Source: Phytoseiulus persimilis (Eukaryota; Arthropoda; Arachnida; Mesostigmata; Phytoseiidae). Taken from it: 64,000 bases of DNA. Where the stretch lies: NCBI GenBank assembly GCA_037576195.1, contig CM075101.1, positions 22,506,001-22,570,000 on the forward strand, written 5' to 3'. The notes beneath the pieces are model-generated. The model saw only the letters and a program-made list of their open reading frames with translations, did no database searches and was not told where the DNA came from. Shown one piece after another: positions 26,901-39,300 of this stretch. Numbering within the stretch: the first letter of the stretch is position 1; each line of letters begins with the position of its first letter. Made by a program: the position numbers and the translations under genes.

Positions 26901-28600
26901 TCACTCTACAGTCGAAGTAATCTCTGCTAGAATTCTATATCTACTATATCAGAGCTCGTCGAACTTTGTGCTAGGGGTCCCGCGGAGTGCCACTGGTGCC
27001 GGGGGCGGCGGAGGCTGTCGAACGGGGCCGAAAGATGCCTTTCATCGTTTTCACCACATTTTGAAGATAATTTCGCCCCGGTCTGATCACACAATCCGGC
27101 CTCACTCGGTACCTCCTCGGTGGGCTACGGCACCCCTCCCGTCTAGAGGAATTCGTGGTGCTCTTGACCCCCAGCTGTTGCCGCGCCTGGCCTCATCTCA
27201 TTTCAAACATGGTTCGCGTGGTCACCTCGGCAATGCTTTGAGGTTGTTATTGAGTGTTTTTGTTCTCTCCTGGAGCGCATGATTCCTCAACCGTGACCGA
27301 AGAAATATGAGGCGATTTTTTTTGGGTCTCGCTTTGGATTTGTAATCCCTTCTTGTTTCGGCGCGGTAAGGCACGAGCTCGAGAACTGTGAGATCTGAGA
27401 TGCGAGGGATGGACATGACAGCTTTTCTTGGGAAAATACTCGGCTGCAAAACATGACTTTATCGCCCTCAAACCATCCCAATTGAACTTCTGGCGATCGC
27501 ATGTTCGGCTCAAATTAGTCCATGAACTCGCGGGGAACTTCACATCGACTCTAAAAAACGTTCGGAAAACATTAAAAAAGTGTCGATTACCGTGTGGGCT
27601 CCTCCGAAAAATGAGCAACCTCCCACAGGAGTACGAGACATCGTGGTATGTCACCCACACGAATGAAAGCTGGAGCGGTGTAAGTTCCTTCTTTCGCTGA
27701 GAGGTGAAGTTCTGTCAGCCTACAGACAGACCTCGGGAGAACGATCAAACCGAAATCCTCTTTTAGGCGAAGTTCGCGATTTCTTCACTTATATCCCCCG
27801 GAAACTCTGAGTCGGCCGAGAACACGCTGATTTCCAAGAACTTCCTCCAAATATGATCACTCAGAGAACACATTCCTTGGAGCACCTACGCGGCAACCAG
27901 GCTTGTTACCCCATATTCCGGTCAAACGTCGACTGAAGAGCGAAACTAACGAGCCGACTGTGGAGCGAAAGTGAACCTGAGCAAAAGCGGGCACGGACAG
28001 ACGGATGGAATCGCTTTTCTATTTATAGTAGATGACACCATAGTTTCTATTTATGGTAGGTACCCAAGAGGGAGCTCTGAACCCCCATTGAGTCCCGTGT
28101 TCCGCCTGCTTTTCCGAGTGAGTTGGATCATGCCATGGCTGATCTTCATTAAAGGAGTAGTCGATTCATCTTTATTTATTAGTTATTCTCTTCTTCCATT
28201 TTACCCTTCCCGTTCCGTCGGAACCGCATCACTCGAGCATGGATGCAATCGGGCTGTGCCTGATACGAATCGTCAAGGCAATACGGTGAAATCGCAACTA
28301 AGTATGCCCAAGGTCATTGCTAGGTGTCAGATATCTAGTCCTCGCATCCGAAAGACGAGAGATTCCTCCTCGATCGCTACAGATCTTCCCGCCGACTCAA
28401 AACCCGTGACATGGGAGCTTGAACACGCCCATGCGCAGCAACCGCAGAGGGCGACTGGCTTGGGAGACTAAAAAAGAAGAGTAGGGATAACGCTCGATGA
28501 GTGGGTTTATTCATGTGAGACACAAAGTTAGAAACAAAGAGTTACCACGGATCTTATATTCTCGGAGGGAAATTTCATCACTAAAACCAGTTAAATTTAT
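23960..28600. other. Spacer between the convergent helicase paralogs, no confident gene
   Basis: This 4.6-kb spacer between the two helicase 3' ends contains no third helicase copy or fragment that I could see. Open frames are at chance level. The most exon-like piece is plus-strand 24927-25005, with a strong acceptor (CTTGTCTCCGCAG) and a strong donor (GTAAGT). Two of its frames are open and no partner exons could be fixed. A 166-codon frame at 27971-28471 has no recognisable motif. A minus-strand KAGNAPGPDP near 26605-26635 faintly recalls a reverse-transcriptase motif but is isolated. Confidence 0.45.
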
Positions 28601-28623
28601 AGTTTTCCCTCCGGAGGAAAACT
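28601..28623. repeat. Inverted repeat at the 3' end of helicase paralog 2
   Basis: AGTTTTCC and GGAAAACT form 8-bp arms around CTCCGGA. The hairpin overlaps the TAG stop codon of the second helicase. No AATAAA was seen just downstream on the minus strand; TATAAA (near 28595-28600) is the best variant signal. The role is unknown and chance is possible. Confidence 0.5.
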
Positions 28624-31477
28624 AGCTGTTGTAATCGAGATAGATGTCGGGGTCCAGGTATTGGGGCATCTCGGGCAATGTGACTCCGTACGTTTCTTCA
28701 ACATCTTGCAGAATACTCTTTTCGTATTTACTGACACACAATGAAACAGCCAGAGCTCTCTTGTCCATTCGCCCAGTTCGCCCGACCCTGTGAAGGTCCC
28801 TCTTCATTCGTCACTGTTCAGGTTTCTCAGTTATATCCAACGGAAGGGGCGTTGCATGCACATGCCCATTGCCTGGGAGCATGAGGCGGTTCAATGAGTC
28901 GCCGAGTACTGAACTGGCAAGGTCTCACCTGTGTAGATATGTTTTCTCGTCGCCGGGCACATCGTAGTTGATGACGAAGGTAACGAACTCAACGTCAATT
29001 CCTCGACCCATCAGATCGGTGGCCACCAAGATACGACGGCGAAAGTCTTTGAACTTCTTGAAGTTCCCCAGTCGTTCTTCCTGGGGGTGCAGCGTAATGT
29101 GAGTTTGAAGTGGATTTTAAACGTCCTCCACGGCGATGTACCTTATGACGAGGTGCAAGCCTCATCTTCCGCAGAGTGGCGATTCAGGCTGAAATCTCCA
29201 CTTGCCTGTAGCATGCTGCTATGCAGCGCGATGGCTGAGAAATTTTTTTCTTCGAGGAGCTGACGGAGAACACTGCATCGCTCTACCGTGTTCACGAAGA
29301 TCGCTACCTGGAAGTAGAATTCCAATAACAAAACCTTGCGCGAAAATCGCAACAATATTCACGGGGGTTCCAGTGTGCGCTGCTGTCGGAAGATTCCGAG
29401 AGCGGAGAGACACTACCTGATTGAATTCGATCCTCTCCAGTAGATTGATCAAGGTTCGGTTCTTCTGCCGCTCGTCCTCGAGCGTGATTCGGTACTGAAG
29501 TAAGCTTTTCAATGTGAGTTCGCGCTGTTTGTTCACAAGGATATACTTCGGCTGCAACAAGTAATCGTATCCTGATGAGCGCGGAGAGCCAATATTGCTC
29601 CGAGTTGGGCCGCACAGATTCCATTTTCCTCGCGGGAATGGTCTCAATGGCCATTTTCGGATAAGGAATGAAAAGCTCAGTTAGATCGAAATCCCGCTAT
29701 CGACCACATGAGAACGATTCAACACAAAGTCACTCACACAATGCATCAGTTTGAGAAGACGTTTTTCCCTTTCTGCTTCGGAAATCGTAATCGTTGCTGT
29801 GTACATCTGAACTTGGCGATCCTCAGGACAATGTTCAAGGATGAAACGTACATCAGCAGCCATATCAGCTAAATACACCAACGGAATACTCTGAATACAA
29901 TATTCTCCAAGAGCCATGGCTTGTTCAAGCCCATCATTGCGGCGTACAGATCGAGATATTTTTGACCACAAGACTGCAGAACCTACATGTTTCTCTGAGG
30001 AGCATGTCGCACTCGTCCAGGATGAAATGTCGAACTCGCCTGGGTGTAAGCCACACCGAGTCTCAGCGCAACTGCTTTTCACACACAGAAAATGGAAATA
30101 CAATATTTTCTTCAACTTCTGTTCTCACCGGAGGGAAAGTTTTCTCCCATGCACGAGATACTTCATTCGACCGGGCGTCGCCACAACGATGTTAGGAGAC
30201 GTGGATATGAGGTTCGCGACATTCACGTTGAAGGGAAGTCCGCCGAAAAATGCAGAAACTCTGAAAAAACATTCTGTCATTCACGTAGAACTGAAGTCCG
30301 CCGGAAACTCTGGAAAATCAGTCTGTCAATCGTTCACTGGTGCGATTCTCCGGATACTCGACTACACCGAAGCGGTCTCCCAGGACGGGTGTCCAGAGAG
30401 GGCATGCACTCGCACCCTAGTCTTCAGCACAAATTCCGGAAAATTACTCACCGACAATCCTCGAGGAATTTCGCAAAAAGCTCGTACTCCGCCACAGTCT
30501 GTACGGCCAACTCCCTGGTGGGGACCAGAACAACGGTTTCTATGAAGTCACCAAACTCCATCTGGTTCAGCGAACTGAGAACGAACACGGCCGTTTTCCC
30601 GGATCCAGTTTTGCTCTGACAGAGCAGATCATGGCCAGCGAGCGCGTCGGGCAACGCACTTTCTTGAACTGCAATCGATGGAGCGCGGTTTCCGGAAAAA
30701 AAAACTTGCTCAAAGATTCGACCGAAGACGCTCATTGAACGGAGATTGATATCAGGAACACCTTTCCCGCTGGGCAGTACCAGATTTCGCTTGGAAGCAG
30801 GCAAATTCCTCTGGCTACAACGGAATGCACTCCCGTTCCCAACGCGATCTCGATCTCTCGAGCGTGACAGAAATACGATTCTTTGCCGCACACCGCGCCG
30901 TCTCATCTTCGACTCTCTCAGTCTATTTGGCGCAACGACAAAAAAACATGACCCTTAGCCTCTGAGGGAAAACTGTCTGAGGAAGGAGTGATACCCTTTC
31001 GTTCGAGACAATGCAGCGATCGTCGCACTCCGCGTACTCGGAAAGATTTGTTATCATAGGAGCATCGACTTTTGAGGAAATCTCGTGATTTTTTGCCCTG
31101 CTCATCTCGGCTGGGACGTCGCGGCAGCCTGAAAACCGCCTCGAGGACCGCCAGAATGCCGCTCCGAAAGCGAGTCGCCACTGCATCTGGGGAACTCCGA
31201 GCGCACGATAAAACTAATTAAGTTCACGACCACAATCATGGTGGCATCTTGGGGATCACAAGCTCCCATCCAAACGAACCCATGATCAGAGCAATCCTTG
31301 GCCACGAAGTATTCGCTGCATGCTGAGCCCGAAGATCAGCGTTCCGAGATGAAATCAGACTCTACTTTCGATTTGTTCTCTTCGCGCATACTTACTCGGT
31401 GAGGGCTTGACGTAGCCACGGTCCTCGATGGCTTTAACGAGCTCGGGGCGAAGTCCGAACGGGAGGAAACTCAGCAT
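28622..31477 (-). CDS. DDX39-like: UAP56/DDX39-like DECD-box RNA helicase, paralog 2 (9 coding exons, 389 aa)
   Basis: This is the second helicase of the family, convergent with the one at 21.3-23.9 kb. Coding exons in transcription order: 31396-31477, 30452-30668, 30129-30260, 29987-30039, 29738-29868, 29417-29551, 29206-29307, 28929-29080 and 28622-28787. Exons 2-8 match paralog 1 base for base in length (217, 132, 53, 131, 135, 102, 152), all phases agree, and intron 7 is again GC-AG. Motifs: Walker A SKTGSGKT (46-53), PTRELA (77-82), TPGR (128-131), DECD (152-155), TAT (185-187), [10 protein letters not shown] (304-313), HRVGRTGR (334-341). Intron 1 is 727 bp. The first usable ATG is just before FGLRPEL, with an in-frame TGA upstream, so the acidic N-terminus of paralog 1 is missing or lies on an unseen 5' exon. 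The frame is intact, so it is probably functional. Confidence 0.88.
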
Positions 31478-31911
31478 CCCGATTCTTTCAAGGAAAAACA
31501 GTTGATTTCGTACACAATCATTACGCGAGACTTTTCAGTCGAAACCTCCACCATCGAAGCCTGCAGAGTGTCGGTGGGCGAGACCAACAGCTATTCACCC
31601 GCGAAAACAGGAGCACAGGAATGAAATTATGCAATTTATTCCCACGTCGCTTTCACGTCGACATTATCTGGAATCGAAACGACGTCCCCTCCGAATTTCG
31701 GTTGCTGATCAATATAATCTATTCGAGTCAATTGTCGATGGCATCGGCTCGCTCACAAAACTAGAAAGCCGTTCTGAGCTCTCATTTGAATATTGGCGCC
31801 ACGCCGTGAATCTGAGAGAGCCTGAATACTGCAACGGTGGATCCGCCGCCCAGCTTCGCCTTATCAATTAAAGTGTGCTCCCGATGTCCTCGCTAACGAT
31901 TCTGAGCAAAT

Positions 31912-32707
31912 TCACGGTGTCTGATGCTGTCGAGTCCGATTCAGGGTTCGCGGGGCATGGTTGTTAATTGATTTCCAAATAATTTTGAAATCGGTCTGTT
32001 CATGATGAAACGGATGAGCATGCACCGAGCGCCAATCTGGCTCATAACTTCGTCGCTGTCTGTTCGTCACCGTTGAGGTATCGTAGTCGCAACCAGTGGC
32101 CGAGCAAAGTGTGAAATTTTTACCTGTTTTCAGAAATTAATTCCGCCGTGAATCCTAGCCAGCGGCGACAGCGCTCCAAGGCCGAGAAGTTGTCTGGTAA
32201 ATACGGATACGAACGAAAGAGGAAAGTCAGCACAAGGCCGAGAAGATTCGAGCATGAAAGTTGAGATCATCGCAGCCAGCCTCGGGGTAGACCTTCCTGT
32301 GCAGCATCGATAAGCACTTGATAACGCTTTCGGACGTAATCCTCGCGAACGCACGCCTGAGGTGGAGGCGAAACAACCAGAGTTCCCGTACTCGAAACAC
32401 CTGCTTCACGACACCTTACGAACGGAATCGGGAGGAAACAAGATTTGGCTACCGATATACGTTCGTGTCCAGACAACCAGGATCGGAAACTGGGTTGTGA
32501 GCAGGGCCCTGTAAACTACTACTCCAGTTCAATTGGGAGACCCGTGCATTCAACGTGGACCTTTCCGTGAAATAACCGCTGAGTCAAAGAATGGCGTAGG
32601 AATAATACGACTTTCACGCTTTCGGTGTCCAACATGAGATGCCTTCCGAGGTCCATCAACGGGGATTCTGGCTCGGTTTGCTGTGGATCCTGCTGCATTT
32701 CTTTCAT
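31912..32707 (-). CDS. Candidate four-exon gene, unknown function (138 aa)
   Basis: Four minus-strand segments join in phase: 32561-32707, 32293-32356, 32124-32193 and 31912-32047. They start at ATG 32707 and end with TGA, giving 138 residues. Recognisable stretches are MKEMQQDPQQTEPESPLMDL at the start, REDYVRKRYQVLIDAAQ in exon 2, NFSALERCRRWLGFTAELIS in exon 3 and a histidine-rich HAHPFHHEQTDFKIIW in exon 4. The exon-1 acceptor (CTTCTCGCAG) is strong, and an upstream exon ending at 32786 before GTGAGT would be 5' UTR. The donors after exons 1 and 2 (GTCCAC, GTCTAC) are weak, which is the main doubt. No family is recognised. It lies on the same strand as helicase paralog 2, with its stop 435 bp upstream of that gene's first coding exon. 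Introns of 76-204 bp suit this genome. Confidence 0.38.
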
Positions 32708-33350
32708 CCTGAGATCCCTGCGAGAAGCGGGAGCGATCAATTTTATTTACTCGTCACCGAAGTCAGTTGGGCGTAAGGTACTCACCTCGTCGCAGAGGCT
32801 CGACTGTTCGTGAGGTCCCGTCGTCATGAGACGATTCCAACAAGAGGGTAATCTGAGATGATTTGCGAGGAGCGTACTCATACATAGTGACATGATATGC
32901 GCCTATCAATCTCGAATCAGTCTTTCGTTCCGGGTTAGCTATGTATTTATTGGGGCAATGGTCATCATGTCGGCCAATTACCCGTCGTGGTCGTGAGACC
33001 TCGCCCAGTGGGCGTGGTTATCGAGAACGCTTCGGTCCCCGTCTACGGCAACAGACCTTAGAATCTCAGATCAAGAATCCCTAAACCAATAGGCAGGGAT
33101 ATCGCACACAACGCAGAAGGCGCTCAGGACAACGGACCGAGCAAAGCCAAGTCAATGCGAAGTCTCGTTCTTGGGAGGAGTTCACTGAGGGCCCTACTTT
33201 CCTACGACTACTGCCTCGCCCGACTATTATTAGAAACGAATCACTGCGTGCAAGCCCTTCTTCATTGACTTCCTTTGGAAGTAGCCCAGCCGGCACTTTC
33301 CGTGATTCTCCCTGGCGACTCTGTTCATGTATAATCGGCTTCGTCTGTAA

Positions 33351-33378
33351 GTTTGTCAGTTTGTCAGTTTGTCTGTTC
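33351..33378. repeat. Short GTTTGTCA tandem repeat beside the satellite
   Basis: About three and a half copies of the 8-mer GTTTGTCA stand just left of the 45-bp array. Simple repeats at array borders are common. No function is implied. Confidence 0.75.
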
Positions 33379-33394
33379 GTCCGCACTTTTTCTG

Positions 33395-36300
33395 GAACAT
33401 ATGGGAGTGATTCTGGGACCAAACTGAACATACTCTCCCGAGTCTGGAGAGGTGATTCCGGTACGAGTCTGAGTATACATTCTGAAAGCTGGAGGGGTGA
33501 TTCTGGAACCGATCTGATCATACTTTTCAGAACGAGGAGGGGTGATTCCGAGACCAATCGGTGCATTACTTCCCAACTCTGGAGGGGTGATTTCGAGACC
33601 GATCTGAGCATTACTTTCCAACTCTGGAGGGGTGATTCCGGGGGGTCACCATCTGAGCATTACTTTCCAACTCTGGAGGGGTGATTCGAGACCAATCTGA
33701 GCATTACTTCCCAACTCTGGAGGGGTGATTTCGAGACCGATCTGAGCATTACTTTCCAACTCTGGAGGGGTGATTCGAGACCATCTGAGCATTACTTTCC
33801 AACTCTGGAGGGGTGATTCCGAGACCATCTGAGCATTACTTTCCAACTCTGGAGGGGTGATTTCGAGACCCAATCTGAGCATTACTTTCCAACTCTGGAG
33901 GGGTGATTCGAGACCGATCTGAGCATTACTTCCCAACTCTGGAGGGGTGATTTCGAGACCGATCTGAGCATTACTTTCCAACTCTGGAGGGGTGATTCGA
34001 GACCGATCTGAGCATTACTTCCCAACTCTGGAGGGGTGATTCCGAGACCGATCTGAGCATTACTTTCCAACTCTGGAGGGGTGATTCCGGGCTCCATCTG
34101 AGCATTACTTTCCAACTCTGGAGGGGTGATTTCGAGACCGAATCTGAGCATTACTTTCCAACTCTGGAGGGGTGATTTCGAGACCGATCTGAGCATTACT
34201 TCCCAACTCTGGAGGGGTGATTCGAGACCAATCTGAGCATTACTTCCCAACTCTGGAGGGGTGATTCCGGGACAATCTGAGCATTACTTTCCAACTCTGG
34301 AGGGGTGATTTCGAGACCAATCTGAGCATTACTTTCCAACTCTGGAGGGGTGATTCCGAGACCCAATCTGAGCATTACTTCCCAACTCTGGAGGGGTGAT
34401 TCCGAGACCAATCTGAGCATTACTTTCCCAACTCTGGAGGGGTGTGATTCCGGGCCAATCTGAGCATTACTTTCCAACTCTGGAGGGGTGATTCCGAGAG
34501 ACCAATCTGAGCATTACTTCCCAACTCTGGAGGGGTGATTCCGAGACCAATCTGAGCATTACTTTCCCAACTCTGGAGGGGTGATTCCGAGACCATCTGA
34601 GCATTACTTTCCAACTCTGGAGGGGTGATTCCGGGACCAATCTGAGCATTACTTCCCAACTCTGGAGGGGTGATTCCGAGACCAATCTGAGCATTACTTT
34701 CCAACTCTGGAGGGGTGATTCCGAGACCATCTGAGCATTACTTTCCAACTCTGGAGGGGTGATTCCGAGACCATCTGAGCATTACTTTCCAACTCTGGAG
34801 GGGTGATTCCGGGACCAATCTGAGCATTACTTCCAACTCTGGAGGGGTGATTCCGAGACCAATCTGAGCATTACTTTCCAACTCTGGAGGGGTGATTCCG
34901 GGACCAATCTGAGCATTACTTCCCAACTCTGGAGGGGTGATTCCGAGACCAATCTGAGCATTACTTCCAACTCTGGAGGGGTGATTCCGAGACCAATCTG
35001 AGCATTACTTCCCAACTCTGGAGGGGTGATTCCGAGACCAATCTGAGCATTACTTCCGAGACCAATCTGAGCATTACTTTCCAACTCTGGAGGGGTGATT
35101 CCGAGACCAATCTGAGCATTACTTCCCAACTCTGGAGGGGTGATTCCGAGACCAATCTGAGCATTACTTTCCAACTCTGGAGGGGTGATTCCGAGGGTCC
35201 AATCTGAGCATTACTTCCAACTCTGGAGGGGTGATTCGAGACCAATCTGAGCATTACTTTCCAACTCTGGAGGGGTGATTCCGGGACCAATCTGAGCATT
35301 ACTTCCCAACTCTGGAGGGGTGATTCCGAGACCAATCTGAGCATTACTTTCCAACTCTGGAGGGGTGATTCCGGGACCAATCTGAGCATTACTTCCCAAC
35401 TCTGGAGGGGTGATTCCGAGACCAATCTGAGCATTACTTTCCAACTCTCTGGAGGGGTGATTCCGAGGCCAATCTGAGCATTACTTCCCAACTCTGGAGG
35501 GGTGATTCCGAGACCAATCTGAGCATTACTTTCCCAACTCTGGAGGGGTGATTCCGGGGACAATCTGAGCATTACTTCCCAACTCTGGAGGGGTGATTCC
35601 GAGACCAATCTGAGCATTACTTTCCAACTCTGGAGGGGTGATTCCGAGACCAATCTGAGCATTACTTCCCAACTCTGGAGGGGTGATTCCGGGACCAATC
35701 TGAGCATTACTTTCCAACTCTGGAGGGGTGATTCCGGGGTCAATCTGAGCATTACTTCCAACTCTGGAGGGGTGATTCCGAGACCAATCTGAGCATTACT
35801 TTCCAACTCTGGAGGGGTGATTCCGAGACCAATCTGAGCATTACTTCCCAACTCTGGAGGGGTGATTCCGGGGGGTCAATCTGAGCATTACTTCCCAACT
35901 CTGGAGGGGTGATTCCGAGACCAATCTGAGCATTACTTCCAACTCTGGAGGGGTGATTCCGAGACCAATCTGAGCATTACTTCCCAACTCTGGAGGGGTG
36001 ATTCCGAGACCAATCTGAGCATTACTTTCCAACTCTGGAGGGGTGATTCCGGGGTCCAATCTGAGCATTACTTTCCAACTCTGGAGGGGTGATTCCGAGA
36101 GACCAATCTGAGCATTACTTCCAACTCTGGAGGGGTGATTCCGGGGTCCATCTGAGCATTACTTTCCCAACTCTGGAGGGGTGATTCCGAGACCAATCTG
36201 AGCATTACTTCCCACTCTGGAGGGGATTCCGGGACAATCTGAGCATTACTTCCCAACTCTGGAGGGGTGATTCCGAGACCAATCTGAGCATTACTTTCCA

Positions 36301-39300
36301 ACTCTGGAGGGGTGATTCCGAGACCAATCTCTGAGCATTACTTCCCAACTCTGGAGGGGTGATTCCGAGACCAATCTGAGCATTACTTTCCAACTCTGGA
36401 GGGGTGATTCCGAGACCAATCTGAGCATTACTTTCCAACTCTGGAGGGGTGATTCCGAGACCAATCTGAGCATTACTTCCCAACTCTGGAGGGGTGATTC
36501 CGGGGTCAATCTGAGCATTACTTTCCAACTCTGGAGGGGTGATTCCGAGACCAATCTGAGCATTACTTCCCAACTCTGGAGGGGTGATTCCGGGAGATCT
36601 GAGTCAATCTGAGCATTACTTCCCAACTCTGGAGGGGTGATTCCGAGACCAATCTGAGCATTACTTCCAACTCTGGAGGGGTGATTCCGAGACCAATCTG
36701 AGCATTACTTCCCAACTCTGGAGGGGTGATTCCGAGACCAATCTGAGCATTACTTTCCAACTCTGGAGGGGTGATTCCGGGGTCAATCTGAGCATTACTT
36801 TCCAACTCTGGAGGGGTGATTCCGAGACCAATCTGAGCATTACTTTCCAACTCTGGAGGGGTGATTTCCGAGACCAATCTGAGCATTACTTTCCAACTCT
36901 GGAGGGGTGATTCCGGGGTCAATCTGAGCATTACTTTCCCAACTCTGGAGGGGTGATTCCGAGACCAATCTGAGCATTACTTTCCAACTCTGGAGGGGTG
37001 ATGATTCCGAGCATTACTTTCCAATCTGAGCATTGACTTTTCCAACTCTGGAGGGGTGATTCCGGGGTCAATCTGAGCATTACTTCCAACTCTGGAGGGG
37101 TGATTCCGAGACCAATCTGAGCATTACTTTCACTCTGGAGGGGTGATTCCGAGACCAATCTGAGCATTACTTTCCAACTCTGGAGGGGTGATTCCGGGAC
37201 CAATCTGAGCATTTACTTCCCAACTCTGGAGGGGTGATTCCGAGACCAATCTGAGCATTACTTTCCAACTCTGGAGGGGTGATTCCGAGACCAATCTGAG
37301 CATTACTTTCCAACTCTGGAGGGGTGATTCCGGGGGTCAATCTGAGCATTACTTTCCAACTCTGGAGGGGTGATTCCGAGACCAATCTGAGCATTACTTT
37401 CCAACTCTGGAGGGGTGATTCCGAGACCAATCTGAGCATTACTTTCCAACTCTGGAGGGGTGATTCCGGGACCAATCTGAGCATTACTTTCCAACTCTGG
37501 AGGGGTGATTCCGAGACCAATCTGAGCATTACTTTCCAACTCTGGAGGGGTGATTCCGGGACCAATCTGAGCATTACTTCCCACTCTGGAGGGGTGATTC
37601 CGAGACCAATCTGAGCATTACTTTCCAACTCTGGAGGGGGGGATCCGGGGTCAATCTGAGCATTACTTCCCAACTCTGGAGGGGTGATTCCGAGACCAAT
37701 CTGAGCATTACTTTCCAACTCTGGAGGGGTGATTCCGAGACCAATCTGAGCATTACTTTCCAACTCTGGAGGGGTGATTCCGGGGTCCAATCTGAGCATT
37801 ACTTCCCAACTCTGGAGGGGTGATTCCGAGACCAATCTGAGCATTACTTTCCAACTCTGGAGGGGTGATTCCGGGACCAATCTGAGCATTACTTCCCAAC
37901 TCTGGAGGGGTGATTCCGAGACCAATCTGAGCATTACTTTCCAACTCTGGAGGGGTGATTCCGAGACCAATCTGAGCATTACTTCCCAACTCTGGAGGGG
38001 TGATTCCGAGACCAATCTGAGCATTACTTTCCAACTCTGGAGGGGTGATTCCGAGACCAATCTGAGCATTACTTTCCAACTCTGGAGGGGTGATTCCGGG
38101 ACCAATCTGAGCATTACTTTCCAACTCTGGAGGGGTGATTCGGGACCAATCTGAGCATTACTTCCAACTCTGGAGGGGTGATTCCGAGACCAATCTGAGC
38201 ATTACTTTCCAACTCTGGGGGGATTCCGAGACCAATCTGAGCATTACTTCCCAACTCTGGAGGGGTGATTCCGAGGGTCCAATCTGAGCATTACTTTCCA
38301 ACTCTGGAGGGGTGATTCCGAGACCAATCTGAGCATTACTTCCCAACTCTGGAGGGGTGATTCCGAGACCAATCTGAGCATTACTTTCCAACTCTGGAGG
38401 GGTGATTCCGAGACCAATCTGAGCATTACTTCCAACTCTGGAGGGGTGATTCCGACCAATCTGAGCATTACTTTCCAACTCTGGAGGGGTGATTCCGGGA
38501 CCAATCTGAGCATTACTTCCCAACTCTGGAGGGGTGATTCCGAGACCAATCTGAGCATTACTTTCCAACTCTGGAGGGGTGATTCCGGGGTCAATCTGAG
38601 CATTACTTTCCCAACTCTGGAGGGGTGATTCCGAGACCATCTGAGCATTACTTTCCAACTCTGGAGGGGTGATTCCGGGACCAATCTGAGCATTACTTCC
38701 AACTCTGGAGGGGTGATTCCGAGACCAATCTGAGCATTACTTTCCAACTCTGGAGGGGTGATTCCGGGGTCAATCTGAGCATTACTTCCAACTCTGGAGG
38801 GGTGATTCCGAGACCAATCTGAGCATTACTTTCCAAACTGGAGGGGTGATTCCGAGACCAATCTGAGCATTACTTTCCAACTCTGGAGGGGTGATTCCGG
38901 GACCAATCTGAGCATTACTTTCCAACTCTGGAGGGGTGATTCCGGGGTCAATCTGAGCATTACTTTCCAACTCTGGAGGGGTGATTCCGAGGGTCAATCT
39001 GAGCATTACTTTCCAACTCTGGAGGGGTGATTCCGAGACCAATCTGAGCATTACTTTCCCAACTCTGGAGGGGTGATTCCGGGACCAATCTGAGCATTAC
39101 TTCCAACTCTGGAGGGGTGATTCCGAGACCAATCTGAGCATTACTTTTTTCCAACTCTGGAGGGGTGATTCCGGGGTCAATCTGAGCATTACTTTCCAAC
39201 TCTGGAGGGGTGATTCCGGAGACCAATCTGAGCATTACTTCCCAACTCTGGAGGGGTGATTCCGAGACCAATCTGAGCATTACTTCCCAACTCTGGAGGG

